64,000 nucleotides of DNA from Rhexocercosporidium sp. MPI-PUGE-AT-0058 (Eukaryota > Ascomycota > Leotiomycetes > Helotiales). The position numbers were made by a program, and so were the translations under genes. The notes beneath the pieces are model-generated. The model was not told the origin of the DNA and made no database searches. It saw only the letters and a program-made list of their open reading frames with translations. How positions within the stretch are numbered: position 1 is the stretch's first letter; every line of letters begins with the position of its first letter. The stretch is taken from assembly GCA_020746875.1 (NCBI GenBank), contig JAGTJL010000001.1, positions 3,782,001-3,846,000 on the forward strand, written 5' to 3'. Of the stretch, positions 47,537-57,964 are shown piece by piece.

Positions 47537-48222
47537 TTTGGAGGGGTAGTTTGGAAGTGGTATTTGGACTTAAATCGCTGTCCGTTGAGCCTCACTTCGA
47601 AGCTAGGCTTGCTCGTTTGTTGGTTGATGGAGTTGGGAGTTCTGGCAATTGGAGTCTTGAGATGGTGATTGCAGCGGGAGTGTCCTGCAGGCAGGGATCG
47701 GCATGGCACAGTATGGATCCGCTTTGTATGTGCCGCAACGATTTACCCATCTGAATTGTCAAAGTCGAGTGAGTAAAGAACGACATTTATAAAACAAGGA
47801 AATTTTTGCAGCAAAGGGCTATGGAGAGCTGAGACGAGAAAATATATACTTGCTAGCTACTTCAAGCTTCGAACGTCATGATTGGATCACCCCATACAGA
47901 CCTACCAAGTTGATTTCCAACACCCTCAAATGAGTTTCCTTGAAGGATGATCTTTGTTCCGATTAGACATCAAAACGACTGTCATTACTTGTCATCCTAA
48001 TATACAAAGTAACGAGTCTCAACCATGTCGTCCTCGCTTGATACATCATGACATTAAGTTCAACCCCTGGAATAAGCGAGATGGATGTTTTCATTCCCCT
48101 TAACTCGACTCCCAAAGATATGACTAACACAGGTCTATCTAATTTTCCGTCAGAATCTCCGTGAGAAGCAAAACGACGACGACGGTCGATGTAGCTAGCG
48201 GTGTAAGGGTGCGAACCAAGAC
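47537..48222. other. Intergenic
   Basis: 686 bp between the GFA gene promoter and the 3' end of the HET gene, both on the minus strand. I see no gene, repeat or RNA in it. Confidence 0.6.
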
Positions 48223-50256
48223 CTAATGTAAACAAAAGGCTTCTCTCTTCTTGGAGTGCTGATCTCGACTTTCAACACTCATAAGGCCATCAACAAAACA
48301 CTCCCCAACAAACTGATAATGACCAATATCCAGATCCTCTATCTCTTTATCCAATTCGCTAAATTTGCTGTGCGCACGTAAGTCAACAAATATAAAAAAT
48401 CGTTTCGACCACCACAAACTCACCTTTTCGCCTCCTCTTCCAACCCATCCCAATCCTCTCCCTCTCCCTCACACTCCTCCCTCCTCAACCTCCTCACCAC
48501 AAAAGGAATCCCACCCCCCACAAACCCAACCACCGCATCGCCAACCCCCGCCTCGCCCGGAACAAGCGCCAAAACACCCCCCTTCAACCTCGCAACCTTC
48601 CTCCCAAACGTCAGCGGGTGGCTCCTCGCCACCAGGCCCGTCACAGTCCCCAACTTTGTCCCCAGATTTGAAAGAACACCATGCTCGATAAGAGTTTTCC
48701 GCCTCCATTTATCGACCCAGATGACGCGCCCGATACTGCCTGCTGCGGGTTTGATGGCGGAGGTGTCGGCGGCGATGGCGCTGATGATGTTGTGGGTGTG
48801 GCCGATGCAGATTAGGGTACTGTGGCGGGGGAGGTAGATGTGGTTTTGTTCGAGGAGGGTAGGCGTGACGGGGGAGGGGGCGATCCAGTCGACGATTTTT
48901 GTTTTGTAGAGGCTGGGGTGCCGCCAGTCGGGTGCCCATGAGGGGATTTGATGGATTGTTTTGTTTGGTGGTGAGTGTGAGTGCAGACCTGCGTGGCTGA
49001 GGACTTCATAGGCATTGTCGTTGGAGTTGTCGAGGAGGTACTTGACGGTGCTAAGCGGATGTCAAAACCAGATATAAACACGAAAAATAAACATCTGTTA
49101 AGAAACCAAAGAAACCAAGCAGGACATCAACTCACTCCATGTAAACACCCGCTGCAGACTTCTCATACGTAATACCCAACGGTCTATGCCCCTTAGACGT
49201 CGACATCGTAGCAAGACCCGAAACAGCAAACACCATATCCCTCTCATCCGACGCCTCAGCTCCCCTCTTTGAAACCAGCAAATCCAGCAATCCCATCCTC
49301 CCCTCCTCCTCTTCCCCCCTCATATCCCACCTTGGCTTCACATTCCTCAACCCCCTCCTCCTCCTCCACGCCCTCCTCTCCCAATACACAGCCTCCAGTC
49401 TCTCTTTAGCCGCGTTGCCATACCCGCCACCGAAAACATTGCCTTCCATCAAGAGTGCTATGAGAGCTTGACAGAAGACTTCCCATCCTATTTTCGCGCT
49501 CCCACATTGCACGGTTGGGTTCTCACTTACGATTATCTCTTGTACGATCCAGATGCGCTTCCAGTACCCGCGCCAGAGGATCCTCTCAGCTTCATGGATA
49601 AGCTCATGTTTCCTCATGCCCGAAGCTCTCATTAGACATTTCAGGACGGCATTCCTAGTCGTAGCTCTCAGTATCGCAGAGGAAGCATCACGAATCGCGT
49701 GGAGCAGGGCATCAGAACCAGGCGTTCCTTCCCCGAGGAAGATGAGTGTTTCTCGAGCGGCCGAGTAGATCTCTCGCATGTGACTTACGTGGAGGTTGCG
49801 TTCTGAAGTTGAGGATTGGTCGATGCTGAGACTGTCTGCCCAGAGACGGGTTTCGGTACGAGGGGAGCGGAGGTGGGTTAGTGCGAGGTGGAGGTTGGGC
49901 GTTATATTGAAGGGGCGGCCGTCTATTGAGATGGGCGTTGGAGGGGAGGAGGAGCCCCATCTGTAGGAGAGAGCCGTGTAGCCTTTCTGGGTTGATGTTG
50001 GAGGGGGAGAGGAAGTAGTGGGGTTGAGATTGGGAATGGAATTTGGGCTGGCATTGGATTTGATGGGTGATTCAGCGCCCCATGATGTTTCGATTACGCG
50101 ACAGTTTATGGGGGAGGTTTTAAAAGGAGCGGGTTGGAGTAGTATTAGACGGATTGCATCCGGGGGGCCGTGGAGCGGTTTGTAGGTGTAGGAGGGGACG
50201 CGGGGGAAGGCGAAGAGAGTGCGGACTAGAGAGGAGAGCTCGAATTTGTGATGCAT
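48223..50256 (-). CDS. Heterokaryon-incompatibility (HET) domain protein
   Basis: Three exons, 49136-50256, 48424-49050 and 48223-48367, 630 aa. The HET domain (PF06985) is marked by GYTALSYRWGSS (about residue 90), LHLALTHLRSPRTETRLWAD, SLSIDQSSTSERNLHVSHMR, EIYSAARETLIFLGEG and WKRIWIVQEI. The C-terminal exons carry the usual HET tail (DNAYEVLSHAG, IPSWAPDWRHP, YQFVGECFVDGLM). The upstream GTG at 50259 is not used; the first ATG is 50256. No NACHT, ankyrin or TIR region is present. HET proteins trigger cell death on non-self recognition after hyphal fusion; this is a stand-alone HET-domain member with an unknown partner. Splice sites GTGAGT/TAG and GTGAGT/CAG keep the frame. Confidence 0.9.
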
Positions 50257-50775
50257 CACTTGGGACGAGAAGGAAATCCATAGGGCCTGAGATGTTGTGT
50301 GGTGGTGATGTGTAACGCAAAAAGATATTTCTTGTGGATGTGATGGGAATTTTGTTGCATGACTTTAGATGTACTTGTATGAGTTGAAGCCACTGATAAT
50401 CCTACATTCAACACCGAGTTGAGTGAGACTTGGGCGAGCCGAGACAACCCCTGAATGCAGAAACACACACAAGTCAGCTGCTTCGATGTTTACAGGTAAG
50501 CGAAAGATGTTCTGAAAGGGGACTGACACATTGACGGGAACAATTCACTAGGCATATCTTTCAAAAGGCAGATGTGAGAAAAAAAGGTATTCATTTCAAT
50601 ACGCCAAGGCTATATGCACCACCCTTTTTTCGCTCCCCAAAACGCCAGGTATGCAGCTTCCTTCTATACAGTCCGTAATCTCGCCATCCACAGTTTGTTA
50701 ATCGAAGCGTATCTCGTATCCCATCCCATTCCTCATGGCCCAGATCCTCCGCCCACCAATTAACCATAGGAGACT
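50257..50775. other. Intergenic, HET promoter and RPC2 3' flank
   Basis: 519 bp between two minus-strand genes. It holds the promoter and leader of the HET gene and the 3' UTR of RPC2. A 118-codon frame at 50591-50947 (-) overlaps the RPC2 C-terminus in another frame and is rejected. Confidence 0.6.
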
Positions 50776-53700
50776 CTATTTGCCTCTGCGATGAGGAAAT
50801 TCGTCTGCGAGCTTCAAGCGCACCAAAACGTTCATACTCAGCATTTCCTGCACTAAGAGCTTCGCTGCGTATGGCATCGTCATCTTGGTGACTCCGCGTG
50901 TGCTCTTGCATGTCTGACACCATCCTTGATACCCCATCAGTCCACATGTCTCGCAGATATCTACTTCGTGTGCATCACTGCTCAACATGAGTCTCTCGAG
51001 AAGCAATTGACTAGCTCCGTAGGCGATCAGACAATCACGTTCCATCTCTCCCAAACGCAGACCACCGTCGCGGGAACGACCTTCTGTTGGTTGGCGAGTG
51101 AGGATCGCACGTGGACCCCGAGAACGAGAGTGCATCTTGTCCTGAACCATGTGCTTGAGCTTCTGGTAGTAGATGGGTCCGAAGAAGATGTAGGCTGGGA
51201 GGGATTCGCCCGTAATGCCGCTGGTGACGAAATCCTTTCCGGAGTAAGAGAAGCCGTTCTTAATCAGGATGTCGCCCATGTCGTCGACATTGCTGCCTCC
51301 AAATGCAGTCCCGTACTCTAGTGTTCCATTTAGGACACCTGCCTTTCCGGAGAGTAGCTCCAACATCTTCCCAACTGTCATACGAGAGGGGAAACCGTGA
51401 GGGTTCATGATGATGTCAGGAGTGACGCCTGAGTCGGCAAACGGCATGTCTTCTTGGTTGACGATGATACCGACAACACCTTTCTGACCGTGGCGAGAGG
51501 AGAATTTGTCACCCAATTCTGGGCGTCGAGTTTGCCGAGTTTGGACTTTGACAACCATGTCATCGCGATCATTTTGGGAGAGCATGACTTTGTCGATATA
51601 TGCATGATCGTAAGCGCGATAAGTGGAAACAGCAGACTTGTAGTCATTAGTTCCGTAATCAGAGCCGATGCCAGTCGACATTGTGTTCAGTGGTGTCTCT
51701 TTGTTGATGAAGACTTCGCCAGCGACAATGCGTTCACCAACAGATCCTATACCATCGGAGCCCAAAATTCGATGCTTAGCGATGAGTTTGTTTGGGTCCT
51801 TTTCGTCTCGCTGAGGATCACCCAACCGATCTGCAGATCGATTTGGGTACTTCTTTAGTTGTACCATGTTTTTGCGGAAGACTTGGCATCGTCCAAATCC
51901 TCGGTCACATGACGATTTGTTCAATACTAAGGCGAGAAAGTTAGCAATGAGGTATTTTGAGAATGGGATAAGCCATGTCTCCAGAATATCTTGGGACAAT
52001 TGGTTAGGGAACTCATAGGCTCTCGCCCCATCTCTTCGTAACTTCGGGTTGAAAGAGAGTTCATGACTAGACAAAGCCATCCTGAGGAGGGGAAAGGAAG
52101 AAAACAAATGAAAACAGATAATAACACATAGAATCGGAAATAGAAATAAGAACTAGCCTAAAGCGTCCTCTATATCATAGCCGGAATAAGACATAACAGC
52201 CACTGTGGCATTCTGACCAGCCGGAAGTTTGTCGTAATGGATGAGCTCAATCGTTCGAGTCTTGACCATAGGTTGTTGCGGGTAGACCATTAGGTAAAGA
52301 AGGGTATCGATGCGAGAGAACTGGTTGTATGCAATGGCTCCGATAGCTTGCTTACCCATTGCACATTGGTAGGTATTACGGGGAGATTGGTTGTGATGCG
52401 GATATGGAATGAGACCAGCGACAGCACCTAGGATTGTGAAAGGCTCGATTTCGAGATGTGTTGTTGTTTCGTTGATCTCCTCCTCGTAAAGAGCAATTTC
52501 AGAATCGTTCTCCTCGTTGACATCGACGTATTCGATGAATCCTCGGTAGAGGAAGTCGTCAAAGTCCATTTTGCCAGATCGTAAGGCTTCGAGCGACCGT
52601 CTCGTAACCTTGGACTTCTGATTCTCGACAATGATGAGCGGTCGACAAATTCTTCCCTCGTCGGTAGCGATATGGACTGCATTGGTGTGATGGTTGATGT
52701 AGATGCTGACGAAGGCTGAGACACGACCTGTGCGTCTGAACTTTCTGAAGGAGTTCAAGAACGCTTTTGGCTGTTTGGTAAGAGCAAGAGGGGTACCGTT
52801 GACGAAAACGACATATGCGCCCACATCATAGATCTCCTTTCCACTCATTGACACAATGTCTTCTGCGCCGAGCACAAATACCAATTTCTTGACCGGCTCC
52901 TCCAGATCGTTTGTTGTGATATGCGTCATGAGCGCCAAATTCTTGACGAGACCACAAGCTTCTCCTTCTGGAGTATCCGAGGGGCAAAGCATACCGAATT
53001 GAGATGGTTGCAGTGCACGAGGACCACTGACTTTTCTCGTCTTCTCAAATTGTGAACTGATACGAGTCATCATACCGAGAGCACTGATGTAACTCAGTCT
53101 ACTGAGAACATGGGTCACACCAGCTCTCTCCATCTTGAATCGCTTGACACTCCAGTTACCGGTCGAGATAGCGCGATTCATGCCTTGGGTGATGGAATTG
53201 CCGTGGGATTGTAAATAATTGAAGGCATCAAATTGCATGGTCCGATTCGGCTTCTTTAAGACTTTGTCGATATTCATCTTCAGATCCGAATTGAACTTCT
53301 TGAATAGATCCTCGAAAAGCAGAGAGAGAAGCTGGCCAGCCAATTCGAGACGCTTGTTTCCGACGTAATCTCGATCATCCACGAGCTTTGGATCATGCAT
53401 GGCCATGAGGACACGGCGGACCATGAAGCAAATGTAGAGAGCTTTTGGCCGGAAATCCAGTCCGTGAACAGGAACGTGGGTGATGATGATGTTCGCCAAC
53501 GCTTCCAAAGCATCCCCGATTGGATTTCGGCGTTGAGGAGCACCTGCAGCTTTGCCTCTAGCACCCATTTTGACTCGGCCTCCAATCCATTCGAGAGCTT
53601 GATGCTGCGAGAACACCCCGAGCTTTGTGCAATCTTCAAAGTTGACAGCGAAGTCATCCTGGTATGTGCTGTCAGTACCAGCCACCAAGAGTAACATTTC

Positions 53701-54898
53701 ATGATCCGACTGTATTCCCAATGCTTTGAGAGCAATCACGATTGGTATGGCTTCTGTGAGAATGTTGTGCTGGAGATAGATCCTTTCTTTCTTGAGCAAG
53801 ACGTAACTCTTCGATTTCCGTTCATGGGTAGAACTAAGCTTATTAGTATGTCCCAGCCCAGAGATAAGCTTCAAAAGTACCTGGTAACAGAAGCAGAAAC
53901 AATATTCTTCTTGGGGTCGGTTTCCACAATCACCCTGTTCTTGCTCAGCTGTTCTTGAACAAGAATGACCTTCTCTGTGCCATTGACAATGAAGTATCCG
54001 CCTGGGTCCAGAGCACACTCATTCATGCGTGCCATTTCCCCATCATTCTTTCCAGAGAGCCGGCATTTCGAGCTCCGAAGCATTATAGGTAACCGTCCAA
54101 TGGCAATATCTGTTCTGGTAATAACTTGCTTGCCTCGAACATATTTCACATTGACCCGTATGGGGGCCGCATATGTCAAGTCTCGTAATCGACACTCGTT
54201 GGGTGTGATATCATTGGAAGCTTGTCTGTCATCGAATTCCATGCGGTCTGGCTCTCCAATATAGACATCGGTGTACCTAACACAAGGTCAGAAGCGTCCC
54301 ATGTACCACTGCAGAAGAACCAACTCGAGCCAGAAGTGTTGATCAACATCACTGGTGATCCGTTTATTTGCCTTCACAATATCCTTTATTTCGTGCTCAA
54401 TGAAGAAGTTGAAAGAGTCGATATGTTGCTTGACCAAGCCTTTGACCTTTAGGAAAGCTGGCAGGAGGTTCCATTTGTCCTGCAGAATGTTAGATATGCT
54501 AGAGACCTTTGTGTCCCATGCGGTACCTTAGCTGTGTCGATAGGGTCCGTCAATTTCTTGTTCGAATAGAACGGCTCGAGCATTGCGGCAAAGCCCTGGG
54601 AAACTATTAACACCACGTCCAATCTGTCTGCCATTGTCTTATTTACATCGTCAGGTCCTTTGATTCTGGGTTCCTCATCGACCTTCACCTTCGCAACTGC
54701 GCGCTTGCGCTTCACAGGAGTTGTGCTGGATTCTTCTTGGAGGTCGGATGGAGGGGGAGGATCAGCAGCCGCCTGTGACTCGAATTAGTTTTCCAGTTCG
54801 GTCTTGTATATCAATCATCCTACCTTCTTGGAAGGACCTGGCTTTGCAGCTGAAGCTGCAACAGGCCCAGCTGCCGCTTTGCTTTTCTTTGGCGGCAT
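50776..54898 (-). CDS. RET1: DNA-directed RNA polymerase III subunit 2 (Rpc2/Ret1)
   Basis: Six exons: 54824-54898, 54527-54772, 54325-54479, 53881-54276, 52158-53833 and 50776-51926, 1232 aa. Pol III rather than Pol II is shown by [40 protein letters not shown] and [37 protein letters not shown] is shared by all second-largest subunits. The C-terminal zinc ribbon is [16 protein letters not shown], followed by [18 protein letters not shown]. Rpc2 forms half of the Pol III active centre and part of the DNA-binding cleft. The N-terminal 60 residues are Lys/Ala/Pro-rich. Intron 3 uses a GTTGGT donor. The 231-nt intron 5 starts with GC instead of GT (see findings). Length exceeds yeast Ret1 (1149 aa) because of the N-terminal extension. 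Confidence 0.93.
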
Positions 54899-56066
54899 AG
54901 CTGTTTTGTTGTGGTGGGGTTGAGATTCATGAGCATATATCTATCTGACTAGACAGACGGGGCTGATAAAAAAGTTGAAGTGGTTCGTCAACCCCACCAA
55001 AGCTCTAATCTTCGGTCGAGGCTGGGCCCGGCTCGCGGATTAACTGCTGGTTCCGCCCCCTGATCCGGAAAAATCAATCAAAATTACTTCCGAGGCTCGG
55101 CTAGCTATCGATTGATTGATTCAGGGGGGGCGAGGCGAGGCGATATGATTAAACTTGAATCCTCACCGCTATTTACATCCCCATTCAGAAGGGCAATTGA
55201 AGCCGGAGCTTTAGGTCTCCAGCCCCCAACAAGTCGGCTTTGATTCGTAGAAGGCTCTGCAAAATACGCGATTCAATTCTTGTTGGGGCGAGGGATTCTT
55301 TCCTCGAGGCGCATAGCGAAACCGCTTGGGTTACTTAGGGAAGCCCCTGAACAGGTCAGAAGAGCCGGCATATTTATCCAAGAGTCAGGTACCGTGGGCT
55401 TGGGATGTCAAAAGTGCCAGAAGAAAAAGAGGGCTCAGTCGCAAGTTGGGCGAGATGATGGATCCTCGTCTTGACACTTTATCCTGTTGCTTTTTACCAC
55501 GATGTATGCCATACGAAGCCCCTCGTCTACTGGGCTAACTACATTGACTCGAGGTGGTTAGACCGAGGGTGTAACAGATACCTATTGCGGCTATTGTCTA
55601 ATTACAGCAATGGATGATTTGAGCAGCTGCTAAGAACTGGAGAAATTGTTAACATCTCCCGAGTCTTCTCCCCACTCACCTCGACTCCTAATTGACTTCC
55701 GACGAAAATCACGCTCGAAAATGACGAGATGTGATTCTGCTAGAGGTTCTGCCTGCCATCCAGCAACCCCTGACCTGTCAGAATGGATCATGTGCATCTA
55801 GAACGTAAAGGATCCTTCTAACTCTGGGGATCCATGTCCGTCTGTCCCAAATCGCCCGATACTGACGAGCTTCGCCTCCTACCTTGCCGATAGGATTGTT
55901 GAATGCCATAAACTTCCTGACAGGAGTAAGGAGTTTTCTTCTTCTGCCAGGCGAGATGATAATCGGCGATGATACCCTGGACGGCGGCAACCAATGTATC
56001 GTTTGATACAGTCGCCGTCACGCTACCAGGCGGAAGACTGACAAGTTACGAGCCCAAGTTTCAGAA

Positions 56067-56090
56067 GGTCGAGGTCGAGGTCGAGGTCGA
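56067..56090. repeat. (GGTCGA)n hexamer repeat
   Basis: Four tandem copies of GGTCGA. Confidence 0.85.
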
Positions 56091-56562
56091 ATTTCCTCTA
56101 CTTCCTTCCGGAAGGAGACTCGACCATCTACTGCTCTGGGCTCTATCTCCTGCAACGGCAAAGTGATGAGTCGTTTTTTCTCAACATCGTGCGCGCTCCT
56201 CTTCCTTTCTGGGCTTAATGGCGCCTGAGTCGCCTCACGACTTTGTATGGGGAAGAGACGGTGAGCGATGACCAATAGGGGCTCGAGCTACGGAGGAGGT
56301 GCAGCGCAGCCAGTTCAGGGTTCTTTTTAAGGCGCCGAACATGAACCTCCAGCCGCCAGAACAGACGGACGGACATCTAGCCCTAGTGGGGTCGGGTCGG
56401 TCTGGGAGAAGAAGGAGACCAAGAAGAAGGAGACGAAGTAGAAGGAGGAGAAGGAGACTTGAGCAGGGCGGTTTACGAAGGGTAGCTGTAGTTTTTGTGT
56501 GCAGCGCCATAGGCGACTGATATATTTTGGCCCATTATTTGTTTGTAGGCCGTACGGAGATG

Positions 56563-56734
56563 GACTGACTGACTGACTGACTGGGCACGAGTAGGGAAGG
56601 GGGCTCGTCTCCGACGAACTGGACGACCCTGACTCTGACACTCATATCTATCTGCCCGCTTGCTCTGTGCTGAGCCGTACCGTACCGCACTGTACGGCAC
56701 AAGATGTGTGGATGATGCGATGCGATGCGATGCG
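56563..56734. repeat. (TGAC)n and (GCGAT)n microsatellites
   Basis: Five copies of GACT at 56563-56583, then GCGAT pentamers at about 56714-56734, separated by unique sequence. Confidence 0.8.
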
Positions 56735-57037
56735 TTGGTAGGCATGGCATGAACATACTTGTCTGTCTATATCCAATTGAGAGTCCTGGGTAAGTACTTG
56801 CGTTGGGTAGGTTAGGTTGGGTTGGGTTGCGTGCTGCGTGCTGCGTGTTGGCTTCTCCGAAGTGCCTTGCCTGCATTGCATGCCCTGCATACAGTAGTAC
56901 GTCGTACAGTCAGTATGGACTGTAAAGAAGTTTACGTGACGGATAGCTGGATAACTGGATAACTTAGAATCGCAACGATGTAACTGACTGGCGGGAATGG
57001 CGGGCGGACGGTTGAACCCTCCAGCAAGCTTCCCTCC

Positions 57038-57118
57038 TTCATCCCCTTCATCCCCTTCATCCCCTTTGCGTCTTCCCGCCTCCTTTCGTCTCGTCTCGAC
57101 TCGACTCGACTCGACTCT
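57038..57118. repeat. TTCATCCCC nonamers and CGACT pentamers
   Basis: Three copies of TTCATCCCC (about 57038-57066), followed by TCTCG then CGACT pentamers to 57118. Both are on the pyrimidine-rich strand. Confidence 0.85.
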
Positions 57119-57378
57119 TACTTCCTCCCTCTCTCTCCTCCCTACTCCCTACTCCCTCCCTCCATCCAACCTCTCCTCTTTCACCCCCACCTCCGCCTCG
57201 GCCATTGCTGGCTACTTGTAACATAAGAATGTATTTCTAGACGTGCTCGCTTCATCAACTCCATCATCCCTCCTCTCCTCCCCTCCCCTCTCCTTCTTTG
57301 TCGGCCCACCGATGCAACAACACTAGGCCGGCCCGCCCTGAGCAGAACGCACTCGGCCAGACAGCAGAGAGGAAGAAA

Positions 57379-57402
57379 GGGACAGGACAGGACAGGACAG
57401 GG
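57379..57402. repeat. (GGACA)n pentamer repeat
   Basis: Four tandem copies of the pentamer GGACA. Confidence 0.85.
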
Positions 57403-57750
57403 TTCCTGCTGCCACCGTCTGGCCCTTCTTTGCCTTTGGCCTTCGCCCTTTCGCCTTCCTTGCCGCTAGACCTCGATCGCAACTAGCGGTGCAGGTGCGT
57501 GCAGGGACCGTCGTTCCCTCTCTCTCTCTTCCTCGAGAGAATTGTCCACTCCTCTACCGCCCGCCTGTCTGTCTGTACCTTCAACCCTATTCCTATTGTT
57601 TGCTGCATTCTATCTCGCTGAAAGCCAGCGCCTGCGTCCTTGGAGGACGCACGCACACGTTCCCTTCTGCATATTATATTATTTCAGGTAAATACCCTCC
57701 CTCATACCCTCTCTCCCTCCCTCAGGTCAACAACAACAACAGCATCCTCT

Positions 57751-57763
57751 CCCCCCCCCCCCC
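57751..57763 (+). repeat. Poly-C run
   Basis: Thirteen C in a row in the presumed 5' UTR of the Pumilio gene, about 200 bp before its start codon. Confidence 0.9.
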
Positions 57764-57964
57764 TTTGCTGCTGCGACATTGGGTCCGTGTCTGCTGGCAC
57801 GCAGGCAGACAGGCCGCCGAGATCCACTTGGATCGCTCACCGCAGCAGCAACACCCACCCCCGCCCACCTTGAAGACTCCTCGCTCAGCGCCTATTCTGT
57901 TCTGTTCTGCTCCTCGAGACTCGAATAAATGTTGACGGAATAGTTTTATAACTCGCTCGCCAAT

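Larger units (their letters stand above)
54899..57964. other. Intergenic / divergent upstream region of RPC2 and the Pumilio gene
   Basis: 3.1 kb. No gene supported. From about 56000 onwards the sequence is a succession of simple repeats (listed separately), and from 57000 to 57960 it is C/T-rich like a long 5' UTR of the Pumilio gene. Open frames of 70-150 codons across 56200-57950 are repeat-driven. No tRNA or 5S gene was recognised. Confidence 0.6.

Noticed and set aside
51927..52157. Intein or domain insertion in RPC2
   Set aside because: The insert is only 77 codons long, opens with a stop in the upstream frame, and has no intein or homing endonuclease motif; an intron explains it better.
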